The notes under the pieces: model-generated
What the model was told of the DNA's origin: nothing
What the model saw: only the letters and a program-made list of their open reading frames with translations
Database searches by the model: none
From: an uncultured Bacteroides sp.
GTDB taxonomy: Bacteria; Bacteroidota; Bacteroidia; Bacteroidales; Bacteroidaceae
Length of the DNA: 64,000 nucleotides
Assembly (NCBI GenBank): GCA_900553185.1
Contig: USCT01000002.1
Span: 1-64,000 of the forward strand
Direction: 5' to 3'
Shown: positions 1 to 7,752 of the stretch, piece by piece
Layout: every line of letters begins with the position of its first letter
How positions within the stretch are numbered: the first letter of the stretch is position 1
Program-made: the position numbers and the translations under genes

Positions 1-241
1 ACTCGGATTGGTATTGCATAAGGAGTGATTCTTTAGTCATAATTAAAAGTGGTGAGATACTTCTAATTTACTAAAAATTAACAAATTATGCAATACTTTT
101 TCTGTTAATTTTCAGCTGTTTAGCATATCTTTTTCATCCCTTTTCTTACTCCTTGACGATTTATTCTTGACAGTATTTCAATGATCTCTTGAATATAATT
201 TTGAACCGGATTATGCCGATTCTATGTTTAATTTTAATTTA

Positions 242-259
242 TCGGTAAAAATTTACCGA
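242..259. repeat. Palindromic operator-like site
   Basis: Perfect inverted repeat TCGGTAAA-aa-TTTACCGA in an AT-rich intergenic stretch. The short spacer favours a dimeric regulator site over a terminator. There is no U-tract and no adjacent gene start in the window, so its target is unknown. Confidence 0.4.
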
Positions 260-323
260 AGTATTGAAGATTATAACGCAAATGTAATAAAAGGTTAAGA
301 GGAAGGCAAAAATTCGACAAAAA

Positions 324-352
324 AAGGAGCTCTTTCAAAAGGCTCCTTCTAT
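324..352 (-). terminator. Terminator of hicA-hicB
   Basis: Stem AAGGAGC / GGCTCCTT (one internal mismatch) just past the hicB stop. On the minus strand it is followed by a run of seven T. A weaker T-rich tail on the plus side means it could act in both directions. Confidence 0.65.
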
Positions 353-377
353 TTTTCAGTCAAAGTAAAGTGTTGAA

Positions 378-785
378 TTAAACAGTGACTGACATTAAAT
401 CTTTTGCCAAATCATGTAATCCCTTGGCTATTTTCTCAGCCTGTTGCGGACGCGGCTTGCTTCTACCTGCCGCATAATGCGCAAGTTGCTTTTGGTTTAT
501 CCCAGTAATGGTCTGTAAGGCTGAGAAAGAAAAAATACCTTGGTAATAGAGCAACAGACTCTGTACATCAAATTTATAAACAAGCTCGTATTCTCCATCA
601 AATACCGCAGGATATTCCTCTCCGTCCTTTTTGGCACAATCTACATAAAAGCGGATGCTATCAACAACCTCTTTTTTAAAGTTGTCAAAATTACCGGAAG
701 AAGCCACAATCCACCCCGGAAGTAACTCACATGCACCACTATACCCATTTTCAGTACGTGCTGTCTCAATAACAACTTTATCCAT
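378..785 (-). CDS. hicB: HicB-type antitoxin with C-terminal HTH
   Basis: 135-residue antitoxin expected to neutralise the upstream HicA ribonuclease and to repress their shared promoter. The N-terminal half (about 1-75) has the HicB partial RNase H-like pattern (GACELLPGWIVASSG, then a helix with FYVDCAKKDGEEYPAVF). Residues about 88-125 form an XRE-like helix-turn-helix (TITGINQKQLAHYAAGRSKP). It is the second gene of the pair, 87 bp after hicA. Two-gene HicAB modules typically stabilise mobile elements, which fits its place near the element edge. Identification rests on the fold pattern plus the HicA neighbour. Confidence 0.85.
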   Translation of the reverse strand: MDKVVIETARTENGYSGACELLPGWIVASSGNFDNFKKEVVDSIRFYVDCAKKDGEEYPAVFDGEYELVYKFDVQSLLLYYQGIFSFSALQTITGINQKQLAHYAAGRSKPRPQQAEKIAKGLHDLAKDLMSVTV

Positions 786-872
786 ATAATGATTTGTATT
801 AAGTTTCTAATAAAGCGGCCAATGAAGACCGCCTTTGTTGAATCAAGAATCTATACGAGCAAGCGCTCGGGG

Positions 873-1070
873 TTAAAATCTCAACCCCGATTGCTTTTCA
901 ATACTCTTTAGCAAAAATCCCCAAACATCATCGGAGGGATGACCATTGACGGTTACCTTCCCTTTCTTGACCGGATGTTTGAACTGCCGATGGCTTCCTT
1001 CCTGATTCGAAAGATACCATCCGTCATCCTGCAACCTCTGGAGAATTGCTGAAACTTTCACTGTCTTCAT
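873..1070 (-). CDS. hicA: HicA-type mRNA interferase toxin
   Basis: 65-residue toxin of the HicA family, a small dsRBD-like ribonuclease that cleaves mRNA independently of the ribosome. The family signature is visible: an N-terminal helix (VSAILQRLQDDGWYL), the catalytic-histidine segment GSHRQFKHP (His about 27), then KVTVNGHPSDDV and a terminal helix. Length is normal for the family. It is transcribed first, with hicB downstream. The promoter at 1095-1125 overlaps a palindrome that is the likely HicB operator. Confidence 0.88.
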   Translation of the reverse strand: MKTVKVSAILQRLQDDGWYLSNQEGSHRQFKHPVKKGKVTVNGHPSDDVWGFLLKSIEKQSGLRF

Positions 1071-1094
1071 AGATCACTATTTAATTCAACTGTA

Positions 1095-1125
1095 CAAAGA
1101 TAGTAATTTTACTATTATCTACAAA
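1095..1125 (-). promoter_or_regulatory. hicAB promoter overlapping an operator palindrome
   Basis: On the minus strand a TTTG -33 box (1122-1125), 19-bp spacer and TATCTTTG -7 box (1095-1102) fit the Bacteroidetes sigma factor consensus closely. A palindrome ATAGTAA-tt-TTACTAT (1100-1115) overlaps the -7 box, and another ATAGTAA half-site occurs at 1142-1148. This layout suits autorepression by the HicB HTH domain. Confidence 0.7.
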
Positions 1126-1204
1126 TAAAATCGACAAAATAATAGTAAAATAGTTATTATTATCGCCGATTCCAGGCGTAAAAAACTCAATACCGCTGTA
1201 CCCT

Positions 1205-1255
1205 GCCGCCCGATTTTGCCGCCAACGAAGTGATGAAGCGGTAAAATAGGGCGGC
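1205..1255. repeat. Long GC-rich imperfect hairpin
   Basis: The arms GCCGCCC-ATTTT-CCGC and GCGG-AAAAT-GGGCGGC can pair over about 18 positions, with one mismatch and one possible G-U, around a 15-nt loop. It lies between the radC-like stop and the hicA promoter. No long T-run follows, so it is not a standard terminator. Confidence 0.55.
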
Positions 1256-1311
1256 GGGCGGCTGTTACGTCACCCACCTCCCTAAAACGCTGCTACAGCC
1301 ATTTGCAGCCC

Positions 1312-1917
1312 CTACAGACGCCCCTCGTCCGCATAACTGAAATAATCCCCGTCAGCATAGACCAGGTGGTCCAACAAGCGGATATTCATCACCATGGAAG
1401 CCTGCCTCAGACTTTCCATCAGTCGGTTGTCGTCGTTACTCGGCCGACAGCTACCTGACGGGTGATTGTGACAAAGTATCATGGCGGTGGCATTACATTT
1501 CAAGGCTTCCGCCATAATTACCCTTATATCCACCTGTGTAGCTGTCAACCCTCCTACAGAGATACGCTGTTTGCGGATGATACGGTTAGACTGGTTCAGA
1601 AAGATACTCCAGCATTCTTCTATTTTCAAATCATGCATACAGGGAGTCATCACCCGATAAATGTCCTTACTGCTTCGGACAACCTCCGCATTCACCTTTC
1701 GCTCCGCAAGTCGTCTGTAAAGTTCCACTACGGCAAGCGCCATGTCACGGCGTGCCGGTGTCAGTTTCTGACAGATGTCCTCTATCGTCACCTTATCTTC
1801 CTGTACCAGCATACGTTCCACCTCTTTCGATGCCTTTTCGCTGTTAGTAATCCGATAGACTACCTGCGCATCCGACAGGTGTCTGCATTCTCCACAAATT
1901 TCAAACAAGTCTCTCAT
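1312..1917 (-). CDS. radC: RadC-like JAB/MPN domain protein
   Basis: 201-residue protein of the RadC/JAMM family often carried by Bacteroides mobile elements. The C-terminal half holds the metalloprotease-like signature: an acidic residue in IMAEALKC, then HNHPSGSCRPSNDD (HxHPSG...D) and LLDHLVYADG. The N-terminal part is helical and lacks the usual helix-hairpin-helix of chromosomal RadC. The name reflects family membership; a DNA repair role is not established for mobile-element copies. It lies 16 bp downstream of the phosphoribosyltransferase-like gene, so they are probably co-transcribed. Confidence 0.82.
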   Translation of the reverse strand: MRDLFEICGECRHLSDAQVVYRITNSEKASKEVERMLVQEDKVTIEDICQKLTPARRDMALAVVELYRRLAERKVNAEVVRSSKDIYRVMTPCMHDLKIEECWSIFLNQSNRIIRKQRISVGGLTATQVDIRVIMAEALKCNATAMILCHNHPSGSCRPSNDDNRLMESLRQASMVMNIRLLDHLVYADGDYFSYADEGRL

Positions 1918-1933
1918 AACAAATCATTTTATA

Positions 1934-2491
1934 TCAGTTCAACAATAAAGTTCTACCCAAGAAAAAAGCGCCGACAACGGAAGCTCCGAACGTTTCCAGC
2001 CTACAGGCAAAGCGAGCGTACGAAAAGCCCAAGGTCAGCACGTCATCGAAAACCAGAATCCGCTTACCCCGAAAGAAATCCGTATCGAAATCAACCGTCT
2101 GTACATTCTGCACCCGTTTGCCCGATTTGATTTCGTGTATGGCAAGACGTTCGCCCGATACCTTGATATGGTCGTAAGCGTTGACGGCTCCCGTCAGTCT
2201 GCACACCTCTGCGGAAAAGTCCCTGTAACGGATTTCGTTCTTCGCTCCGCTACTTGCCGGAATACAGCAGAATACGATGTTTTCCGCTTCCTTTCCGAAA
2301 GTCCGTACCATCTTATCGGCAACCAATCGGGCTACCTGCAAACTGTTTCTGCCCTCCTTGAATCCCCAAATCAGTCGGCGCACATCCCAGTCATGAGGGG
2401 AAACCTGCCTGTAACGGGTAGGCAAGTAATCGAAGAAAGCATACATCAGCTTGCTCCATTGTCGTTCAAATGCTTGGCTATAGGTCTTCAT
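1934..2491 (-). CDS. Phosphoribosyltransferase-like protein
   Basis: 185 residues with the PRTase type I fold. The PRPP-binding loop appears as RILVFDDVLTLGFSY near residue 150, preceded by VFCCIPASSG and a hood-like segment. The substrate cannot be inferred. Such proteins recur next to radC-like genes in Bacteroides integrative elements, which is also the arrangement here. The N-terminal 60 residues (FERQWSKLMYAFFDYLPTRY) are not part of the PRT core and look specific to this mobile-element family. Confidence 0.7.
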   Translation of the reverse strand: MKTYSQAFERQWSKLMYAFFDYLPTRYRQVSPHDWDVRRLIWGFKEGRNSLQVARLVADKMVRTFGKEAENIVFCCIPASSGAKNEIRYRDFSAEVCRLTGAVNAYDHIKVSGERLAIHEIKSGKRVQNVQTVDFDTDFFRGKRILVFDDVLTLGFSYARFACRLETFGASVVGAFFLGRTLLLN

Positions 2492-3341
2492 ATCGGTAGG
2501 TCTGTAAGTTATTCTGGTGCCGAGCCCGGGAGTTGAGCCTTTTACTCTGCTCTTCCTGCTCTGAGCTTTTTTTTATTCCGTTCGCTTTCGCTGCGGTTTG
2601 TTTTCGCCTTTTACACCTGTCTCAAAAGGTGTTCTGAGGCGTATAAAGACAAGTTTTCCGGAAAAGCGGAGCCTTGAATACGACCCTGAAGGGGTGGAGA
2701 TTTTTTCAGGAACCCGTCTTGAACTTGGCATACGAATCGGAACATTTACCTTTGCAGGTACAAAAGGCATAAACCGTAGCGGAAGTGATACCGATATGCG
2801 GGCGAGGAGCAGAAAAGAAGAGCAGTCAAACAATCCATAGCCTCCGGCTATACCGCCAGTAGGGAGAGCAACGGGGCGGGTGGGCCGCTGCGTGAACGCC
2901 ATCACAACAGACAGAAAGACTAGCGAGTGTCTTTCTACCGCTACCGAGGCTCCATGGCAAAGGTCGGTCAGGATGCCTGCATACCGTCAGAACGTCCTTT
3001 TCCATGGAGTCCAGCAGCCTATTTCCCAACTGATTATCTCCATTATCCCGTCTGTATTCGTCTGTTTTCTTCAAAATTTCCGCTTCTCCGCAAGAAAACC
3101 AGCACATTAACAAGCATTTCGCCCTGAAACAACCCGCATTTTATGCGGAAGTCGGGAATCCGACCCCCCACCGCCCTACGCTATAACCGCTAATTAGCCA
3201 TCTAAAAAAAGCGGAATATGTAACGGAACACACTCCCACACGCACGGTACACGCCAACCCGCGCATAAAAAAACAGCCCCGACAACCATCTACACGGTCA
3301 TCGGGGCACACCTCAACGAAAAATCTAATTAGCAATTCTGA
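2492..3341. other. GC-rich stretch without a convincing gene
   Basis: About 850 bp, higher in GC than its surroundings. It separates the RadC/phosphoribosyltransferase pair from the head-packaging operon. All open frames here are short, overlap on both strands and have low-complexity basic translations, so none is annotated. Small palindromes occur (CCGCAT-TTT-ATGCGG near 3129-3143; GTCGG-AAT-CCGAC near 3150). It may be a structured RNA, a transfer-related cis region, or eroded coding DNA. Confidence 0.5.
3268..3308 (-). terminator. Terminator of the head-packaging operon
   Basis: Stem GCCCCGA / TCGGGGC around an 18-nt loop, followed on the minus strand by a run of seven T. It begins about 35 bp past the terL stop and shows that the structural operon ends there instead of running on into a portal gene. 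Confidence 0.8.
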
Positions 3342-4949
3342 TTACATGGACGAGGTTACAAAGAGATCAAATGTCATCTGAGGAAACCGCTCACAACCGA
3401 TACACAAAGTATCAAAGGCATCCGAACCGTCCGTTCTTGCCTGAAGCTGGTCCTCTTCCGTCTCTGCCAGCTTCTCACCCCGCTTGTCCTTACCTCCATT
3501 ATACACACCTGCAGTCTGGACAGAAATAAGCAAATCCTCGTTATTCTGTTCATTAAAGAAAGGAATGAGCTTAGCCTTACCGGCAAACATCCGGTTAATG
3601 AGCAGCCACTTCTCGATGTGCTTCATCGGGTTACCGATATAGACAGAACGCACCTCCCATCCCCTATCCCGAAAAGCACGCTCCACCACGAAATGAAAGT
3701 CTTCGTCATTGACTGCATAGTTTGAGCCCAGGGCCGTACTGTCGTAATAGAAGATGACTTCCTTGTGCCGCTGGTGCCGGTAATATTTGCAGAAGTCATC
3801 CACCAGAGCCTCGAGCTTACGTTCATACTTCACCCAAAAGGACTTGAGCACCTTCAGCCTGTTCCGGTCCGGCTGACCGGCTACCAGCCAGTTGATATTG
3901 GCATTGAAGTCAAAAGCGATACAGATAGGCTTATCCCTGTCCAGGTCAGCATCCATCAGGCAGGAAGGCTCCTTGAGTTTATCGAAATGATACTCCAGAC
4001 TATCCAGGTAACCGAAGTCAGTGGCATTATACTTGTGACCTTCCGTCATGCTGGAATAGAATCCATCCTTGCTGATACCGATACGCCGACAGAGAATGGC
4101 CGTCTGAAAGGTAAGCGGAGGAAGATCACGTTTCATCTGATTGATGAAAGCCTCGCCCAGCAGCTGCATGTTCTCGATGGTAGAGAACACACGGTACAAG
4201 ACAGCCACGGATCCAAGCCGACACACATCACGGTTCAACGTGCGGAGATAGTCCTTCAGATACAAAGGAACAGGATCAGACTTGGCCTGAAGATCACGAA
4301 TCCGTTTCTTTGTCCGCCATATCTCATGTACCGTCGCCTGGATGACCTCTATCAGTTCCGGGTCGCACTTCTTTTCGTAGTCCAGAAACCAGGAACCTTT
4401 CTTCGTCACCGGCATATCAGAAGTAATCAGCATACCATGGTGAAAGTAGTGATGACCGAAGTATTGTTTGTTACCACGATTCGCCGGAAGGGTTTCATCC
4501 TTCAGCTGCTCGAAGTCGATATACTTTGCTTCGTCTATATCGAGATAATCAAGGGAGAAGGAGTTGGAGGTTCCGGAACGGTCCTGGCTGATGATGTAGC
4601 CGATGGATCCGTTGTAGAATGAAATTACATTCTCCCAGTTGTCAGGCTGGAAGATAGGCTCACCCCATCCCCAGGACTTAGGCGGCTTCTTGCCGATTGT
4701 CCAGTGGACATCACGCTTGAATCCCCATCGCTGCCAATGGATCAGCATGGACGGGATGGTATTGGTGAGGGCACGTTTACAGTTGGCCGCCACAAAGCCA
4801 GTGATGCTTCCGGGCATACGCTGCATGTTACGCAAGTTGATTGCGGCATGAATCGGACCTTTACCCCAACCACGCCCAGCACAAAGAACTATATCTTTAG
4901 CAGGAGTGTAAAGAACCTGCTGCTGGGTTTCGTGAAAATATTCTCTCAT
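3342..4949 (-). CDS. terL: Phage terminase large subunit
   Basis: 535-residue packaging motor and headful nuclease. The N-terminal ATPase has a Walker A-like loop at about 23-31 (CAGRGWGKG) and a Walker B at about 131-141 (LDYLDIDEAK). The C-terminal RNase H-like nuclease shows the spaced acidic residues: FDFN (about 348), FYYDS (about 403) and DGSDAFDTL (about 509). All catalytic elements look intact and length is normal. The start overlaps the preceding gene by 4 bp. It is the last gene of the operon and is followed by a terminator. Phage operons usually continue from terL to the portal, so this end is unusual. Confidence 0.88.
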   Translation of the reverse strand: MREYFHETQQQVLYTPAKDIVLCAGRGWGKGPIHAAINLRNMQRMPGSITGFVAANCKRALTNTIPSMLIHWQRWGFKRDVHWTIGKKPPKSWGWGEPIFQPDNWENVISFYNGSIGYIISQDRSGTSNSFSLDYLDIDEAKYIDFEQLKDETLPANRGNKQYFGHHYFHHGMLITSDMPVTKKGSWFLDYEKKCDPELIEVIQATVHEIWRTKKRIRDLQAKSDPVPLYLKDYLRTLNRDVCRLGSVAVLYRVFSTIENMQLLGEAFINQMKRDLPPLTFQTAILCRRIGISKDGFYSSMTEGHKYNATDFGYLDSLEYHFDKLKEPSCLMDADLDRDKPICIAFDFNANINWLVAGQPDRNRLKVLKSFWVKYERKLEALVDDFCKYYRHQRHKEVIFYYDSTALGSNYAVNDEDFHFVVERAFRDRGWEVRSVYIGNPMKHIEKWLLINRMFAGKAKLIPFFNEQNNEDLLISVQTAGVYNGGKDKRGEKLAETEEDQLQARTDGSDAFDTLCIGCERFPQMTFDLFVTSSM

Positions 4950-5569
4950 GGTTTCGGTTCCTCCTGTAACTTTTTAGGATTGAAGATGTCGTCTTCGTTG
5001 AAGTCAGCATCCTCGAACTGGATGTCCTGAACATCATCGTTCATATACTGCTTGATCTTATCTGCAATACGCTGCCTGATGTTGGGTATGGGTTTGATAC
5101 CCAAAATTGTCGGATCGCTGTCAGGTTGGAACGGCTGAATCACAATCTTGTCGTAACCCATATCTTTGGCATCCTCTTTGTCGAGTTGCATATATTTGGC
5201 GTAATAGTTGTCACAGGCAGCCATTGCCCTGGCATCCTTCATACGTTTAGCCATCTCATAGCTTTCTTCGTTTCGTTGAATAAATCGATAGCGGTGATAA
5301 TCTTTTGTAGCTTTGTTAAGATCTCCCAACAGATACTTGATAATACGTATATCCTCATAAGCTGCCGACTTCTGAATCTGGTATCGTTTCTGAAGCTCCA
5401 ATACGATTTCCTGCTCCCGTATACGTGGGTACTGAAGCCAGTAATTATACATATCCCGAAGCCGGAGCAGGCGTTGCTGAATGACTTCGGGTATATTACG
5501 CTCTTTCATCTCGTCAACCGAGGCAAAGAGATTTTCTTTTGCAATATCAATAGTCGCAGGTAATGGCAT
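4946..5569 (-). CDS. Small terminase subunit candidate
   Basis: 207-residue helical protein directly upstream of terL, overlapping it by 4 bp. It has an N-terminal helical region (KERNIPEVIQQRLLRLRDMY), a DNA-binding-like middle (LELQKRYQIQKSAAYEDIRIIKYLL, resembling an HTH) and an acidic tail (about 180-207). Position and architecture fit a small terminase subunit or packaging adaptor. No signature motif proves this, and the next upstream gene is a competing candidate. Confidence 0.5.
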   Translation of the reverse strand: MPLPATIDIAKENLFASVDEMKERNIPEVIQQRLLRLRDMYNYWLQYPRIREQEIVLELQKRYQIQKSAAYEDIRIIKYLLGDLNKATKDYHRYRFIQRNEESYEMAKRMKDARAMAACDNYYAKYMQLDKEDAKDMGYDKIVIQPFQPDSDPTILGIKPIPNIRQRIADKIKQYMNDDVQDIQFEDADFNEDDIFNPKKLQEEPKP

Positions 5570-5571
5570 AG

Positions 5572-5853
5572 TTATAAATCTTCGTCAGAATCCATGTCAC
5601 GGATGTAGGAACCCACAAGCTGCACCGCCAGCGGACTTCCGGCTTCGGCCAGCTCCAGCTCATTTTGCCGGATCTGCAATGCCCGTTCAGCTTTACCTTT
5701 GCGGTAGGCTATGCTGGCCGGATGGGACTTGTCGGAAATGATTTCTCGCAGACGGCGTTCGTCTACATCCATCAGAACTGCAATGTCTGATACTGGGGTG
5801 AGCATCGTGGCAAGTTTCTTGATTCTGTCAATCTGTGCTGAAGTGAATTCCAT
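5572..5853 (-). CDS. Small HTH protein, terminase small-subunit-like
   Basis: 93 residues from the ATG at 5853. A longer frame to 6054 exists but only runs through the upstream gene. It starts with a helix-turn-helix (LTPVSDIAVLMDVDERRLRE), then YRKGKAERALQIRQNELELAEAGSP and LVGSYIRDM. This AYxxGKA...LRxxQ...A..G pattern is common in short DNA-binding packaging proteins of phages. It overlaps the upstream gene by 26 bp and sits 2 bp before the next gene. Probably part of the packaging-initiation complex. Confidence 0.55.
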   Translation of the reverse strand: MEFTSAQIDRIKKLATMLTPVSDIAVLMDVDERRLREIISDKSHPASIAYRKGKAERALQIRQNELELAEAGSPLAVQLVGSYIRDMDSDEDL

Positions 5854-6328
5854 TAAGGTGTATGCTACGGGTATTAATAATTTCGGAAAACTGGTCTCGT
5901 AAGGTAAGGAAGATGTCAGGTTGCGTCGTAACCATCGCACATTCGGTCCGGTTTCCCCGTGTCTGGTTCTGACTGGTAACAACTGTAACCATCCAACGGT
6001 CATTCTCGATAAGCAGCACCTTGGAATGATTTTCCGTAAGGTACACATCATCAAACACGGAAGACATAAAAGTGTACAAGTTTACAGTTTTCTTGGCTGC
6101 TTTCAGATCGGCCAGCAGGACGGAATGAATAATCATCTTTCGTTTGCGTAGTGAAAATAACCTGCGCAAAAACTCTTCGGACGTAGAAAAGGTCGATACA
6201 TAGACCTTAGCCGGTCCGGTTTGTGACAGGATGTATTCGAGTACATCAAAAAGCTGAAGCCGGTTATCCAGGTACGCCTGTAACGGCACATCGGATAACG
6301 GCTTCAGCAATCGGTTTACATGTTTCAT
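5828..6328 (-). CDS. Phospholipase D-like (single HKD) protein
   Basis: 166 residues resembling a single PLD-superfamily half-domain. Its key motif is NHSKVLLIENDRWMVTVVTS (about 119-138), an HxK followed by an acidic residue and a QN pair (TSQNQTRGN). Upstream blocks (AKVYVSTFSTSEEFLRRL, MIIHSVLLADL) fit the fold. PLD-like nucleases act as dimers with one HKD each. Activity on DNA or another phosphodiester is inference. It is encoded inside the head operon with 4-bp upstream and 26-bp downstream overlaps, so its dose is tied to capsid and terminase. Confidence 0.6.
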   Translation of the reverse strand: MKHVNRLLKPLSDVPLQAYLDNRLQLFDVLEYILSQTGPAKVYVSTFSTSEEFLRRLFSLRKRKMIIHSVLLADLKAAKKTVNLYTFMSSVFDDVYLTENHSKVLLIENDRWMVTVVTSQNQTRGNRTECAMVTTQPDIFLTLRDQFSEIINTRSIHLNGIHFSTD

Positions 6329-7128
6329 GCTTTTAACCCTAATTCACGTAAGGCATTCACCTGGTCTTCCCCTACGTTGTTTCCGGTGGAGATAAGGAAG
6401 TCGTATCTCTGCTGTACCTTAGCCAGCAGCTTTTCGTATTTCTCCTGATCTCCGGATTCTTTCAGCTCTGTCAGTTTCTTTTTATTGTCTGACAGATAAC
6501 CGCGGGCTGCACTGACTTTTTTGGCCATTTCAGCGGGGTCTTCAGGTGATTCACCCTCTGCACCGCTAGCACCCTGATTGTCCGGATTGAAATGGTCGTA
6601 CTTGCTCATGTTATCCCGATATCTGGCATCCAGCTCTTCCAGTTGCTTCAGGTATTCGTACCTGTCGCATGGAAGAGCATCCTTCATGGTTTTCAATGTT
6701 TCAAAAGTCTGCTTCAGGCGGAAGTAGATATCCTTATTGTCCTCCCAGAGCTGGCGGATCTCTTCGGGCAATGAATCGTGATCCACGCGTTTACCCTTTG
6801 CGATGGTAGCGTCTTGAGGTGTGTCGTCGTCGGAACTGATTACAGGCTGGAAAGTGGCCAGCGTTTCAGCTACGGCCGGAACCAGCTCTTTGTCCATCTT
6901 AACCACGTCCTGAATCGTTTTTCGGTCCAGACGGATGGTCAGGTGTTTTTTCAGCTCATATTCAATCTTGCTCGCAAACTTCTGTGGGTTGCGGGAAATA
7001 TTCTGATAAAGGTAGCGGTTGCGGGTCAGTTTGAGTACCATCTCCGCCCCCTTCATCAGATCACGCTTGGCCGGCTCCGTATTGAGCCAGCCTTGCATGT
7101 TTATGGTTAACTGTTCATCTATATACAT
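6325..7128 (-). CDS. Coiled-coil protein of the head operon, unknown function
   Basis: 267-residue charged protein with no recognised family. The N-terminal third is helical and basic (MVLKLTRNRYLYQNIS...), then a low-complexity acidic linker (about 95-110, SSDDDTPQD), then two long helices likely to form coiled coils (about 120-175 and 200-255) separated by a Gly/Glu/Pro-rich spacer. It lies between the tail-tube-like gene and the PLD-like gene. A scaffold or chaperone role is possible but not demonstrable. Confidence 0.6.
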   Translation of the reverse strand: MYIDEQLTINMQGWLNTEPAKRDLMKGAEMVLKLTRNRYLYQNISRNPQKFASKIEYELKKHLTIRLDRKTIQDVVKMDKELVPAVAETLATFQPVISSDDDTPQDATIAKGKRVDHDSLPEEIRQLWEDNKDIYFRLKQTFETLKTMKDALPCDRYEYLKQLEELDARYRDNMSKYDHFNPDNQGASGAEGESPEDPAEMAKKVSAARGYLSDNKKKLTELKESGDQEKYEKLLAKVQQRYDFLISTGNNVGEDQVNALRELGLKA

Positions 7129-7146
7129 AACTGTAGTCTCTTTTTA

Positions 7147-7749
7147 TTATCCACCTGGCACAATGGCGCTGCCATCCGCTCCGGAGATGTCACCATCTTC
7201 CGTTTCAATCTTTCCCGTATAGAACGGAGCCGGACAAACGTCCGTACACTGTGCTTCGAGGGTAGTCCCTGCAGTACCGGTATCTCCTTCTCCTGAAGTT
7301 TGAGAAATGGTGACTGAAGGGTCGAATGCTTCAGAACCGATAACGCGGAACTTACCATTCTTCTGCTGGCAAAGGAAAATCAGTTCATCGATATTGGCCT
7401 GTCGACAGAATCCGGACGCTTCTTCATCCGTACCAGCATGTACCAAAGTTGCCTTGTTCAGGATCGTTTTAGACGGAACTTCACCTTGTGACTCTGCGCT
7501 GATAGATGACTTCGTTGTAAGCAGTTCGATATACTGCCATTTCTTGTCAGCAGCCAAAACAAAATCACCATCGTATGTGGCTAATGCAGCCATACTTTCT
7601 GCCCCATCAATAGCAGGAAGAACCGGCCATTTTTCAATCCAACTTTTCGGGATAAAGAAAACCTTACGTCTGATACCCGGCGTCGATGTCTGTCCCGGGC
7701 ACCAGGACAGGGATTCATACATCCCCTTACTCGTACAATCTACTGCCAT
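7147..7749 (-). CDS. Phage structural protein, tail-tube-like
   Basis: 200 residues, mostly beta, with Gly/Thr-rich turns and no transmembrane segment. The second half (QKNGKFRVIGSEAF, then GDTGTAGTTLEAQCTDV and APFYTG) resembles the sheet-and-loop pattern of phage tail-tube or head-decoration proteins. It follows the capsid gene by 3 bp, where decoration, connector and tube genes usually lie. If it is a tube protein, it is the only tail component seen in the window. Confidence 0.45.
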   Translation of the reverse strand: MAVDCTSKGMYESLSWCPGQTSTPGIRRKVFFIPKSWIEKWPVLPAIDGAESMAALATYDGDFVLAADKKWQYIELLTTKSSISAESQGEVPSKTILNKATLVHAGTDEEASGFCRQANIDELIFLCQQKNGKFRVIGSEAFDPSVTISQTSGEGDTGTAGTTLEAQCTDVCPAPFYTGKIETEDGDISGADGSAIVPGG

Positions 7750-7752
7750 AAC

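Larger units (their letters stand above)
1..377. other. Intergenic left edge of the element
   Basis: No convincing gene is seen here. The stretch is AT-rich and holds a perfect 8-bp inverted repeat (TCGGTAAA / TTTACCGA, 2-nt spacer, 242-259) and the hairpin terminator of the hicAB operon at 324-352. No integrase, tRNA or attachment site was found, so the left end of the mobile element probably lies outside the window. Confidence 0.6.

Noticed and set aside
2573..3335. Several short frames on both strands
   Set aside because: Mutually overlapping, Arg/Ser/Pro-rich translations without any conserved motif; treated as non-coding.
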